A stretch of DNA of 64,000 nucleotides from Parelaphostrongylus tenuis. Lineage: Eukaryota > Nematoda > Chromadorea > Rhabditida > Metastrongylidae. Positions 17,563 to 30,600 of the stretch are shown here, piece after piece. The notes beneath the pieces were generated by a model. The model did not search any database, had not been told where the DNA came from, and worked only from the letters and a program-made list of their open reading frames with translations. The stretch covers positions 1 to 64,000 of the forward strand of contig JAHQIW010005416.1 of assembly GCA_019055375.1 (NCBI GenBank), given 5' to 3'. Positions within the stretch are counted from its first letter, which is position 1, and each line of letters begins with the position of its first letter. The position numbers and the translations under genes are program-made.

Positions 17563-18367
17563 TAAAGTTTTGCACATCACTCTATAACACCTGATATATA
17601 TCTGTAACATCATACTACCGCAAAAAGCGGTTAAATAAAAACAATATCAGGCTTAGATCTCGCTGGACAGAGCTTTTTCCAAACTTCTAATGACCTTCAG
17701 ATAGCGAAAATTCCAGCCGGCGCGTACAAAAATGTGGTTGCTTTCTAGAATAGCCTTCTTACAACCCTATGACATCCATAATAAGTTATGTTTCCCACGC
17801 GCCGCGCTTGATGGGTCCACAACTCTCCGCTAACGTGTGCAACTCGAATTCCTCCGATAGAGGGTGAGACACGGGTTCGACCTCGCCCTCGATGTTCGAA
17901 AGCCTGCATGTTACTCAACATTCTTTTATATATTTTATCGACTAGGATTCTTTTCACTTAACCACTTCTTTCCAGTGGTGGCATGATGTTACAGAGATAT
18001 ACCCAATGATGTTGAATGATGTGCAAAATGATGACGTTAGTCGGAACTCGAACCTGCACTTCACCCTTCCCTGGTGCGCCTACTTTAACCAATTGCTGTA
18101 CCGGCACCTGTTTCGCCACCGCTCTTTCTTTGATATATTTGCACACTATCTCCAGTGATGACCTTTTTTGCCGGTTTATCTATTCGTTTAATTGTTGGTT
18201 TCATTAGAATCCGATGAACTTAGTGGGATTTTGTTCTCCTGTATGGTTCGTAGTCATTCCTGTTAGTTAAGCATCATCTCAATTCACTTGCTAGTATCAA
18301 CGTAACGCTTTATCCAAATAATTGCAACATCTTGTATCGAATTTATTTCATGGTATTAGGTCATCAT

Positions 18368-18659
18368 AGGGCGCAGTGGTTAGAGGTGCCCTGCGTCGCA
18401 CATGAGGTCAATGGTTCGATCTCGCGCTCATGGCTCACCAAGCCATCCATCCCTCCAGGATCGGTAAATGGTACCAGACAGGTTTCAGACTTGTCTGGGA
18501 GGATAAGCAGCACTGACTCGGTTCAGCGGGAGGCCACCGCGAGTCACTGTAAAGGCCAGATATGCATTCAATCACCTCAGACGAAGTTAAAATTGAAGTC
18601 GAATGCATGGCACATCCCTCAGGGATTGATCAACGCCGAGAGCTTTATCCTTTATCCTT
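18368..18659 (+). repeat. tRNA-derived SINE (family 1) with 14-bp target-site duplication
   Basis: Head slightly 5' truncated (GGGCGCAGTGGTTAGAGG). B box GGTTCGATCTC. Tail TTTATCCTTTATCCTT. Flanked by TATTAGGTCATCAT at 18354-18367 and 18660-18673. Confidence 0.9.
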
Positions 18660-18774
18660 TATTAGGTCATCATCAATGCTCTGGCACTAAAGCAATAAAC
18701 ACTTGATTTATCAACCAGAAGTAATTAAGTGTATGATATTGGAATAGTTCGACTGTGCATTTTCTTGTAAACAT

Positions 18775-19145
18775 TTTGTTATACAACTTGCCTCTAGTTG
18801 CTCTGAGATGGAGCTGTTGTGGGAACAAATTCACCTGCTACTCATGAACGAATGGTGCGTAGGGGAAAATGCTAGTGAAGCGGCGCGCAAGATCAGTGGA
18901 GCTTGGGGCGATGATACGATTGCAGAAATGACGGCTAGGAAGTGGTTTGCGAAGTTCAAAGTTGGATAGATCAGTCTGGAGGCTCAGTAGCGCTACGGCC
19001 GTCCACAGAAGGCTCCATTAATCTTGCGAGCCGCTTCACTGCCATTTCTCGTACGCGCCATTTGTGCTTGGATAGCAAGCGAATTTGTTCCCAAGACATC
19101 TCCATCGTAGAGCAAGTATGGGCAAGTTGTAAAGCAAATTCTTCC
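18775..19145. mobile_element. Mariner-derived fold-back element, second copy
   Basis: Left arm encodes MELLWEQIHLLLMNEW, then GENASEAARKISGAWGDD and ARKWFAKF (mariner HTH). The right arm (inverse, 19010-19145) encodes MEMSWEQIRLLSKHKW. Both arms start near TACAACTTGCC. No catalytic DDD domain. Confidence 0.75.
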
Positions 19146-19289
19146 CGAGAAATGCGCAATCGAATGGTGCCAAATCATGCCATTTTGATTACTTCTGGTT
19201 AGTAAATTTGGTGTTTATTGCTGCAGCGCAAGAGCTTATGTACTTTAGAACTGTATTCGATCCGTCATCATAGTGTTGATTTCTTTCTT

Positions 19290-19535
19290 TTTTTTTTCCG
19301 CTGTACGGAACCCAGTACTTCTAGCATTCAATTCGTTTTCGTCTTTTTCTTGAGCGGCGCAGAATACTGGTTGAGCGAGTCTCCTTGCAATCTTGAGGAT
19401 AGCCTTGCTGTGACGTTCCATAGGACGTTGTTGTTGACTGCCGGAGAAAGTTGAGGGGGGGGGGGGGGAGTGAAATTCCGCTCCACGCTCGCCGTGACCA
19501 GCATCACAACGACTCGACCATGGCGTCCCCGAACT
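19290..19535 (-). repeat. tRNA(Ser/Leu)-like SINE element (family 2) with poly-G run
   Basis: Same inverse order as 13795-14030: GGAACCCAGTACTTCTAGC to GACTCGACCATGGCGTCCCC. A run of about 15 G at 19454-19468 interrupts it. Confidence 0.65.
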
Positions 19536-19741
19536 TATGTAAAAGCCTAATATCTTAATAATTAATGACGTCCTAGTTTCTGTCTTTTGCCAATAAATAT
19601 TAGCAGTGATAGACTTCGGAATGTTTCATCAGAGCACTAAATGTATTAGTTTCTGATCTCATCGTCGTGTTCTCGAGATATATTCCCTTTATATGTGATT
19701 AAATGATGATTACAGCCTCATCACAGTCTCCGAATAGAGCA

Positions 19742-22700
19742 ATGAAAAGAGAAAAGAAAGACGAGGAAAGCGGTGGTAATCCGTTCGCTCACCTCGACAA
19801 AACGTCCGTTCTTCAAGAGGTCGTTTATTCTCATTGTTTTCACATGTACTCATTTTAACGGAAACCATAACGTATTCACTATAACAAGCCGTATCTGGAC
19901 TGTTGTGCTAGCCATGCCCTTTTTGGAGATGTGCGATAATATCCCTCTCATTCTGTATTAGTTTTTTAAGGACCAGTCGGTACGTTTCGTACCGTGCTGC
20001 GCGACGTCAGATCTCACCCAGCTACTGTAGTGGCGGCGTCGCGTCTCGTGGGAAAGCAGGCACGGGCAGCCAGACGTGCCCGCACACTCATGTAGATGCG
20101 CCTCCTGTGACCACTGTGTAAGCGAGCGCGCGATGCCGCCTGCCTGCCAACGCTGGTCCCAAAGGGTTGGACCTTAGAGCCGCTTAATAGCAAAAACAAA
20201 AGAAGTTGAAAGTGTATAACAATCCCGGCCTTGATGGAAAGCTTTGATCTATACTGGGCAGGATGTTATATCATATTCAAACCAGTGTGGTTCATAAAGA
20301 GCTCCACTTCTTTTACAGGCTCGTGCATTTAACGAAACGCCAATCAACGCCAGGAAATGCAGCGTTATTTTAACCAAGCTGCTGTATCTGATACAACAAG
20401 GTACTACTCAATTTGCGACCATTACTTGTTCTATACGTTCAGTTTTCTTTTCCTTTCTAATTACGAACATTCAGGCGAAACTATCGGACGAACAGAAGCA
20501 ACGGAGGCTTTTTTTGCGGTCACCAAGTTGTGGCAAAGCAAAGATGCGAACTTACGTCGTCTTGTCTATTTGGCGTCAAAGATCTTTCTGGGATAGCTGA
20601 TGACGTCATCATCGTTACTAGTAGTTTAACAAAGGTATGGTTTATGTCTCAAATTAGTAACAATTCCTAAGTTTAGAAGGTGGCACCTTTTCTCGATGCG
20701 CGTACCAATTCTTCTCTCTTTGCTTCATCGGATTGCTATGCTCAATTGGTTGTAGTTGAGCCACAGCTAATTGTGAAGTAGATCTAACTTCGATACTTTT
20801 GAGAAACTCAACGATTCCTGCAAAACTCATGGTTAACTAACCTGCGGTTTCTTTTTTCGAGTACGAATATGTTTTTCTTAGGGGCGCCTGAATGTCATTC
20901 AGACTGTCCTAAGACCAACTCTCTATTAATCTCGGCATTATCTAACAATTAAAGAACTTTTTTTCAAGAATAATATATGAATTTTTGACTTGTTTATTTC
21001 AGGACATGACAGGTCGAGAGGATGTGTATCGTGCCGCCGCCATTCGTGCTCTTTGTAGAATCACAGACACCGGAATGTTACAAACCATTGAAAGATATAT
21101 GAAGCAGGTCGGTATTCTAACGATCGGCGTTATCATAACTTTCGTTTCGAGTGTTTTCTTAAGACCACAGCTCACATTTCAATATGCATGGTAATCATTT
21201 TTGAGCCATGCATGTCAGTGGTCTGTCAAAGAGGTCTGATTTATATAGCCCGCTACACGTATTTCGATTTTGCGATCTCGTCAGTCGGGTAGTTATATGA
21301 TAGCGTTTCGTAGATCGATGTTATATAAAAGCGTTTCTATTATCGTTCCCATACAGATTACATTTTTAGGCAATCGTTGACAAAAACGGCGCTGTAGCTT
21401 CAGCTGCACTTGTTTCATCCAAGCACCTGATGAAGAGAAGTGCTGATGTGGGCTTAATTTTTCTTAGTATTTAGTCTTTGAGGCTGTAATGTTCACATAT
21501 TCGAATAAGTGTGGTTTCACAGTATTGATTTTTTTGCTACATTGCTGCTTTCACATCAGCTTTGTCATTGAAGGTGGTCCGTCGATGGGCCAATGAGGTG
21601 CAAGAGGCAGTGTCATCGGATAACTTGATGGTGCAATACCATGCACTGGGTTTATTGTATCACATCCGGTGCAATGACAAATTGGCAGTGAATAAACTCG
21701 TTCAGAAATTCAGCAGGAGCGGATTGAGGTAACTTCTTCCCCAACTTGATCCGCCCTGGTTAGGAATCCCCCTAACTGGATTTTCTTCAGATCACCCCAT
21801 GCAGTTTGCTACCTTATACGTATTGCTGCACGACTCATTGAGGAGGACGATCAGTACGTATACTTTCTATAAATTCGCTCTCGATAGGTGCTATTTTGCT
21901 CGATTTGATTTGAAAATATCGTCGATAATGGCTCAAAAGATGATAAGTATACGGCAAAGAATACTGATCTTTTCTTTGTATCATCAGTTTGGAAAGTATT
22001 ATACTGGTAAGAAAAAAACATGGTGCCAGTTTGCACTCGAACAAATGAGTTGTCGTCATTACGAATGTGGTCAGTATGACTTTAACACTTGGTTCTAGGG
22101 TGGAGTCCTCGGTTTTTTCATTCATTGAGAGTTGCCTGCGCCACAAAAGCGAAATGGTAGTTTATGAAGCTGCCAGTGCCATCGTTGCTCTTCCAAATAC
22201 CACACCGTGAGTGGACAGCTTTTTTCAACACATACTTGAATCATGGTTAGAAGAATCGGTGTATCATTATTCTCAGATTTTAGGTGCAAAGCACTTAAAT
22301 TTGTAACTCCTCGATGTTGAATCTAACTTTTCGTCTCGTGCGCCTCATCCATTTCAAGACTTCATGCTAACTAAAGTGTAACCTGCCGTAGGATAGGCAC
22401 GTCATAAGTCTTATAACTGGCAACCATGTTGTCTGCCACTTTGTCTATACGATAGGTGACAAGGTCACCTTGAATTAGTGATGGGCATCAATACCATCCT
22501 CAACAGTATATGCTGCTTTTGCGGCAGTTTGAAAAACTTTTCCATTCTTTTCTGTTGGACGGTTACAAATGAGGAAACGACTTGTTTTGCTGAACAACGA
22601 CTTTTCACAAGAGTGTCAATAATTACCCAAGAATTTGAATCTCTGGCTACTGCGTTAAGTGGCCGTTTTTTGAAATCGTTCTATAAAGCTGTACCAGAAA

Positions 22701-25700
22701 GAAAACATTTGTGTTTCACACTCGCATATTTCTCGCAGAACAGAACTCTTTCCTCCAACTGTAACGAATCATGCGGTAGCGTAAGTCTCGGTAATTTGAG
22801 CACTGTGCTTATTTTCTGAAAGGACCGTCTTATTGCAGTAAGGCAGAGGAAATAAGATTGAGTTTTACATATGCGGCGCATCTGCTTGTCGGCTAGTGTG
22901 TGTGTTGGGCGCGGATCGATAGCGTGATTGATAAATAGTGCAGGCGAGATTCACATGTGGAGTGCGATTTTCGTTATTAGATTCAGAATTTCTCTGCGCT
23001 TTGATAGAAACTTCAGATAAAACGTATGACTCTGATACTGGGAGATCTCATCTACACGCTCATATGCTTCTCGTGCTTGAAGCGACTCATAAGCTTGGTA
23101 AAAATAAAGGCGCGCGGCGGGTGTGAAACATAAGCTTATCTTGGATGCTACGGCGCTATTAAGAGGTCTTTTTAAAGGACGAGCCACACAGCGTATTAGC
23201 TCGAGATATAAACTTTGAATTTATTACTAACAGTCTTATGGAAAGTTCTTATTCCAGCGAAAGGGGTCGTTCCTTCGTTTGTTTCCGTCTAACAGAAAGG
23301 ACCACCTAGTCGATAGAAAAGAGATACTCCTTGCGGCTGACGAAGCAGCGACAAGGCGAACATGTCGTTTTGTAACCCTCGAAATGTTAAAATATTGGAG
23401 ACGTGATTGTAGTCTCAATATACGTCACTACATCTTTTCCAAGTGTTTACTTGCTCAGTAGGTACAAGCTCAATAGGTACAAAAGGCTAGAAGTTTAACT
23501 GGATTCTCTGCGGGTTTTCAGCGCTGAGCTCACACCAGCAATTTCTGTTCTCCAACTGTTCTGTTCTTCTCCGAAGGCAGCACTGCGCTTTGCTGCTGTT
23601 CGTACTCTGAATCAGGTGAGCTAACTTCTCATCGTTTCATCATTTATTGAGTTGGTTAATACATGTTGTCGCTATGAATTCATGTTGTCTTTTCCGCTTG
23701 CGTTATCGAGGTATTTGATTGAGGAGATTGCGTATCAGTTTGTCCTGTCCAAGTTTTCAAGACGAAAGTGTGAAATGTCAGACAGTATTATAAATTTTGA
23801 TGTCAGACTCCTGTCTGCTAACGAAAAAACTACTGAATGTTTAATTTTACAGGTTTCTATGAAGCATCCAAATGCTGTTATGAGTTGCAATGTGGATCTG
23901 GAAAAACTTATCACCGATTCTAACAGGTGTGTTTGAAGAATCTATTTCAATTTCGAATTTGGCAAATTTGCGATAGTGCTGTTTTTCCCGTCGCTATTGG
24001 TTATTTTCCAATCACTGGTCCAGTCAGGTGGCTGATAATCTCACGCGCTTACGGTAGAGGCTTTGCTTCATGATCTCAATCGGATGTATAGTTTTGATAA
24101 AGTATTTCTTCATTTTTGAAGTTTCTCTGGAGCAACTGTTTAAATATGAAGGTATTTAAGGTGTTATAGTCAAGATTTTACCGTAGTATGTGCATGACTA
24201 GATTTAAGGTCCATTATCAAAGCTAAAGGATAAAGCTCTCGGCGTTGATCAATCCCTGAGGGGTGCGCCACGCATTCGACTTCAAATTTAACTTCATTTG
24301 AGGTGATTGAATGCATATCTGGCCTTTACAATGACTCGCGGCGGCCTCCCGCTGAACCTAGTCAGTGCCGCTTATCCTCCCAGACAAGTCTGAGACCTGT
24401 CTGGTACCAATTTACCGACCCCGGAGGATGGATAGCTTGGTGAGCCATGAGCGCGAGATCGAACCATTGACCTCGTCTGCATTTTTGATTAACCCAGTGA
24501 AGTGTTTGGATCTTTAAGGTCGATTGCTACCCTTGCAATAACTACGTTGTTGAAAACGGGTGCAGAGAGCAGTGTCGAGCGACTAATGAAGCAGATTAGT
24601 ACATTTGTGTCTGAAATCAGTGATGAATTCAAGGTTAGTGGTCGTAATCGTGAACTGGAGTAACCACTATTACCATGGTCTTCGATTTCCCTGTTTTGCA
24701 GCTAGTATGCAGAAATACACATAGTATTTAGATTGTTGTCGTCGATGCTATTCGGTCGCTTTGTGGACGTTATCCACGGAAACATGCAGTAATGATGCCT
24801 TTCCTTGCTAACATGCTCAGGTTTCCTTATGTCCTTGAGGCTGTTGGAATTTGCAAGTCGAAAATTTTTCAGTGTTTTTGTAGGAATGATGGCGGTTTTG
24901 AGTATAAAAAGGCTATTGTGGAGACAATTATCGCTATTGTAGAAGATAATCCTGACGCAAAAACTGCTGGTTTGTTTATTCAGATTCGTATCAGTCAGCT
25001 TTTCCAATCTTAAAGTGCTGTCTGATTTTGTGGTGTCAGCTCGTTCCATCGCAGCATATTTGCAGCCTCTTCAAGTATTTGGACCTTTTTTCCCTTCTTG
25101 TTGTGAAATCTGCCTTGAAGAGCTAAGTGATTGAACATACGGACATTGATCCGACAACATGTGGTAATGTCCTATCTTGTGACATTAATCTGCACTAATG
25201 GTTCCTACGCATACAAAATTCAACTTTTATGTTACTACTGTTCTCATAAGTTTTGATCTGGAAATTAGAAAGTATTGCCTTCTCGCAGTACCAAGCCTTA
25301 ATTGTTCAAGTTTTTGAGAACTCTTAGTTTTCTACTCATTACAGACGCGAGGTGTCTCATTAATCTTTCTTCAGTCAGCTGAGGTTTCGGCAGTTTACCT
25401 TTTTCAGAGCCTGGAAACGTCAAATTGTGTACTATTCAATCAGTCACACCTCCATTACTGTTTAAGAAAAAATCACCAGCCTAGATTTCAATTGCATCAA
25501 GCACAAAATCAGTTCTTAACATACTCACCGCTTTTTATATGTGTTCCACTGAATAATTCAAGTGGAGACCACCGGAAGGAGATCACATAGGCTCGTAATG
25601 CATCCAGCTATCAAAATGACAGTCTTATATACCAGCCGTGTCTCGAGTGATAACGCGGCATTCTGCCCTGCGCTTTATGGTTGGATTGGTCCTGTTTAAA

Positions 25701-27605
25701 ACGCTTCTAAAATCTTTCGCGCTGATGTTTTATATTCCTGCGCAAGGATGGTGACTGCTACGTCAAAATCTACTCTGTCATGCCTTTGTGCTCTTTGTGT
25801 ACCTAGCGGAGTATTTCGTGTACTATGATGTTTGTGAGGTAGGTGTTCTTCCAAGCGGAAATAGAGCGGCCTACCCGTCTTGCCAATGTATATGTCGCCG
25901 CGCGCTTAGCATGAGATCAAAAACTATGTCGAGAGTTATCGAAAACTATTGAGAATAGTAGTTGACCTTACCTGTTGACGTCGACAATGTTCATAGTATC
26001 AAAATAAACTTCAATAAAGCACATTGTGTCGTGATTATAAAGTGCCAGAAATCTATCAGTAACAACTTGAAGACATAAGTGTTTGATGACTACTAAGTTG
26101 GATTGAAAATCGGTCGGGAATTGGTTCACTATGAGTGATTATTGGCTCTCACACGCAAAACTTTTTTTCTCAAGGCATCGTATGTTTTACTAATAATACT
26201 TTTCAATATAGGCTGCGACAGTGTCTTAAGCCTTTTCGAGGTTGGTACGTCACATGGCTTACGTACGTTTCGGCGGTAACGCCCACCTCATCAAAGCCGT
26301 ACCTCTCACTAGTTGCCTCTACTAGCAGTAGGACGAGGAGACGTGGTTTCCGGTGATACAACGTGAAATTGTCTCACCATTTTCATTCGATGGCTCATGA
26401 CTTATATTCCATGTAGTTATAGCCTTCAGCAATCAGAGCATAAGTTCTCATTGAAAAAGGGAAGGTGTCGTAATGTATAGTATGGAGCTAGTCTACTAAA
26501 TAGACAGCGTTGGAAACTGTAAAACGACCCAAGAGTAACTGATTTGTGTCTTATAACTGATAAGATGGGAAAGAAACTGTCTCCGAAAAGGTTTTCTCGG
26601 TCATAGCGTCACTTCTTTTCTTGATTACGCATTAAACAACAATAACGTAAGCTTGAAATTTTTCTCAAGTCCTTAGTGAAACTGTAAATTTTCGTGTTTT
26701 TTTCTTCCGAAAGATTTCAAGTATGTCGTTTTCTCACAAACTTGTTTTATGCATCTTCTCAGGTCTTGCTCATTTGTGTGAGTTCATTGAAGACTGTGAG
26801 CACGACAGTTTGGCCACTCGAGTACTTCACCTGTTAGGTAGAGAAGCTCCAAAAACACCAAATCCGTCGAGTTACATTCGATTCATTTACAATCGCGTCA
26901 TCTTAGAAAGTACAAAGGTGTGCGATTTTATCACTTTCAAGTTATTTCGCACTTTAGGTAGGAATGTGATTGCTCCCTTGCAGGTTCGCGCAGCCGCTGT
27001 GACGGCTCTAGCCAAATTTGGTGCGCAGTGTGCTGAGCTAAGTCCGTCTATCCAAGTCCTGCTTAAAAGATGCCTTCTTGATAGCGATGACGAAGTTGGT
27101 AATTTATGAGGTTGAAGATTCATTATTTCTGCTTTGAATTCCGTGTGATTTATCAATACAGCATTTGTTTACATCCATGCGTACTATGCGAAACTTGTGT
27201 CTCAAACATTTCGACTTTAGAGAAAAACTATTCACGCAAAAGTCACTAACCTTAAACATTTATATTTAGGTGCGCGATCGAGCTACCTTCTACCTCACCT
27301 TACTCACCGAGGCCACCGCATCCGTTATAAACAGCTTCGTTCTTGATGGCCTACAGGTTGGTTTTTGTTGCTAAATACACCTTATTTTCACGAGTTATCC
27401 GTATCACATTATATCTAGGTGATGCCGTCCAGCTTGGAGCGCTGTTTATTTGATTACGTACGCGGCGACTCGTTTAATACTCCGTTTAATCTACAAGTGG
27501 TGCCAGTAACAACTCAGCCGTTGTCGACATCAGAGAGGCGTGCACCTGTTGTTCCCGACGTGATGGTAGAAAAGCCAGCACAGATTAAGAAAGAGCCGTA
27601 CGCAG
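19742..27605 (+). CDS. copg-1: Coatomer gamma exons 1-17: N-terminal adaptin-like trunk and hinge
   Basis: These exons encode residues 1 to about 609, the alpha-solenoid adaptin-N trunk that pairs with zeta-COP and contacts Arf1, followed by a short hinge. Recognisable segments in order: [10 protein letters not shown] (exon 2), [18 protein letters not shown] (exon 3), [15 protein letters not shown] (exon 4), [16 protein letters not shown] (exon 6), [15 protein letters not shown] (exon 8), [20 protein letters not shown] (exon 9), [20 protein letters not shown] (exon 11), [12 protein letters not shown] (exon 12), LCEFIEDCE (exon 14), RDRATFYL (exon 16). Exon 17 ends the trunk and carries a Pro/Val-rich linker. 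Exon 3 needs one extra base at the AAA run 20578-20580 to pass from YLASK into [18 protein letters not shown]; as written the frame reaches a stop at 20594-20596. Confidence 0.95.
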
Positions 27606-30600
27606 GTAATATAGTATTTCAAGGTCGACGACTCTAATGTTCCAGTTGTAGCGATTTTGAAGTAATTATTTCAGTAACAATGTGATCAATTTAGATTCTT
27701 TATTGCAGTGGATGTGCTCTTCCAGAAGCTTTTGCTTTTTCGCTTTTTATCCAAGCCAACTCATTGTTTTAGTGCGAGTTTCCTTCATGGTGTCTCATTA
27801 CGATGAATTCAGAGTCGAAGAGGTCACTTCGACATGTATGTAGCCTAATCGATATAGTCGTGTTTTCATATCTCAAGCCAAATTTCTGACCATACTTTGA
27901 AGGCGGAATGAGAATTTCTGAAGCTTTTGTTCACTGAATTACGTCGTGTGCTACGAGTTACATCGCTAGTCATCAATCTGCCCTCGAGCTATTAGATGAG
28001 GTGACTATCTATAAGTGATCATGTTAGGCCAGTTCTATACTCCTCTTTAGTCCTCAGTCGAGTCGTCGACCCATCGCATAGCCCTAAGAATATCTTATGC
28101 TGGCAGAATCCAAGTCGTAGCAAATTTCTTTCCTATTAGTCTTTTTCGGCCGCATATTTTGTTTCACATACACGTAACCCTTCACATTGGCTTTTTGCAA
28201 CCAATTGTTTTTATCCTCAAACACCGTTCAGGCAATTTTCCAAATAGACGACCCAAAGAATGGATCCTAGGCAAATACTTCGTCGCACTAAAAGTAACTG
28301 TTGACTTACTTTTACATTAGTACTAACCGACAGTGCTGTGATTGGTTCGTCGCGAAGTGATTAAGCCAATTTAAGCTTGCACTTGCCTGTAATTATGAGT
28401 GACAAGCGCCCTAGCGCAGCGACTTGACCACAGAAAAGGTGGTAGTGGGGAAAAGTCTTTGGTTGTTTATAACTTCTTCCACATTTCGACACCTTTGTTC
28501 ATGTATCTTTATTCATCAATAATCAACAATTTGGTATTTGGTCGACTAATCAACAACATGACCACCATTGTGATCAATGGTTTGCAACCATCTAGTACGC
28601 AAAGGTTGAATGCTTCACTTTCGAAAAAGATGAGTCTCGGGGACCAAGAAAGTCGGTGAGGTCACTTCTGAGCTCTCTGTGGTCTTTAGATTTTTTTCCT
28701 CCGCAGATCTTGCTTCAAGGCACAGAAGAAATGATAATTTGGTGAAGCAGTAACCAGGCTTATGGTGGATGTAGTACCGTGATCCAACGCAGTTTTGAAA
28801 TGTAGCCAGATGACTGCGGTGTGCGGAGTCAAGCTTTATTCTTATGAAGGGCGACGCAGAGTCGTTCATGACACATCTCTCGCTTCGCTGCGGCCATCTT
28901 CCGGAGTTCTTCCTCCTTGGCGAACGTCGGCATTGGATTGTCTGCTTGTTGTCAAATGGTCATCAGAACAGCATGCCTTGCCAGTGCCTTGAAAACCGCC
29001 AAAAGCACAGTCTTCCGATTATGGAAATTGGGCTTTAGTTGAGATAGCTAGTCTTGCTGCCATTATCCTGACCCAGTATCTTGGTATCTTCATAGTATAC
29101 TAGTGTCCTATCGCCTGACTAAAGCTATTAGGACGTTCCCCATCATAACACAGATTTTTGCAATAACCTGATTTGAATTTGAGGAAAAACTGAATAAAAA
29201 AGAGTGCGAAAAAATCATGGGATGACGTAAAATCCTACCTACAACCAAAGCCTTATACACTAGATAATTGTGGACAGCTTCAAGGCTAGCGAGACAAAGT
29301 GGAAGAGCGGAATTTGTAAATCATATGAAGCCAGGCCATTCCTTCATCTAGGTACATATACAATTTATATTCTCATTCGTTGGACAGGAACTTGTCATAG
29401 GTGTGCTAGCAATCATTCGAAAGCTTAAAGCCTTGGCTAGCGCTATACGTGACCGGTTTTTCCGAAAGACCCTTCTGTAATGCTGTAAAATTCAAAGTGA
29501 AATAATATTTCGCATCGATTCAATTCTGCACAATTCAACTATTACTTCGGTGGAAGCACGAAAAACATATGAGCGTATAAAGAAGGCCTTCTAGTATCAG
29601 AGTCATAGGTTTGATCTGGGTTCTTTTCGATGCGGAGAAATAAGCGCAGCGTTTGAATCCTTGAATCCCACGCTATCGAATGATTCCTAATAGTCTGAAG
29701 AAAGAACTTTGTCTTGCGAAAAAAAAATTGCGTGTATGAAAACATAGGTTTTCCTTCTGTAACAACTTCAAAAAAGGCCTTTTGGAAAACCGGCCAAGTG
29801 GGACTGTAGCCACAGATCTGAGCTTTCGAATGATTACTAACACTGTATGAAAAATTCATGTCCAGCGATTGAGATCGGTCTTTTAAATGTGTCTTATAAT
29901 GAGCAAGTTCTAATTCTTGTGTAGCGGATGAGACTGAATATTCATTTGTTCCGGTATAACCGAAAAGTACTCAAATTTTTTATCAATTGTCCTGTTGATC
30001 CTTTCCGATCCCTACTGTACCCTGGTCATCCTTCTTAACCATTTGACTTCCGAGGACCCGACTTCTTTGTGTCTAGCAGGCAAGGCGGGACTGTGTGCTC
30101 CACCTCCTACGCGGCTCTAGCTCCCAACGTGGAAATCACTGTCTGTCTCACTCCTCTCTGCCATTCGACATCCCGTCTATTGTGAAAAAGGTTGCTGGTT
30201 CGATCTCCTACCACGATGCTTCAGTGTAGTTTTTTGGTCTTATCTTTTTGTTCTCACTATACAATGCTCGAATCACTCCGCTTCCTGCTTCCGCTTCGTA
30301 TTTTTCTAGGTTTTGATTGAGTCGTCTAGTTCAGAGCTTCATGCCGTTTTTAAATCGCTAGCTGCTTTACTCTAACAGTGATAAATTTACAAAAGTATAT
30401 TTTCATAGTTCTGTTCTCTCTTTTCACGACACATGATTGACTGATTTTTCCTCTTTCACGAAACTTGAGGCGCATGAGCACGGACGATTTAAAGTAGCAT
30501 TTTGGTAGTGCTTTTCTGTTCCCTATATTTTTTCATCAGTTATCTTGGATATTATTCTGTCTTTGGTCAGCATGCGTCGGCAGAGTATTCTTGTCTATTG

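Larger units (their letters stand above)
16480..18130. repeat. Cluster of tRNA-like fold-back repeats
   Basis: Four tRNA-like modules: 16490-16560 (-), 17391-17463 (-), 17490-17562 (+) and 18033-18110 (-). Units open with TGGTATGATGTTA, a short AT stretch and AATG(A)TGTAGAGTGATGTGCAAAA, and close with the complement. A large inverted repeat centred near 17480 spans about 16680-17960. Arms match through CTCTGTCCAGCGAGATCTAAGC (17283) and GCTTAGATCTCGCTGGACAGAG (17652) and through CAAGCGCGGCGCGTGGGAAAC (17142). Confidence 0.75.
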
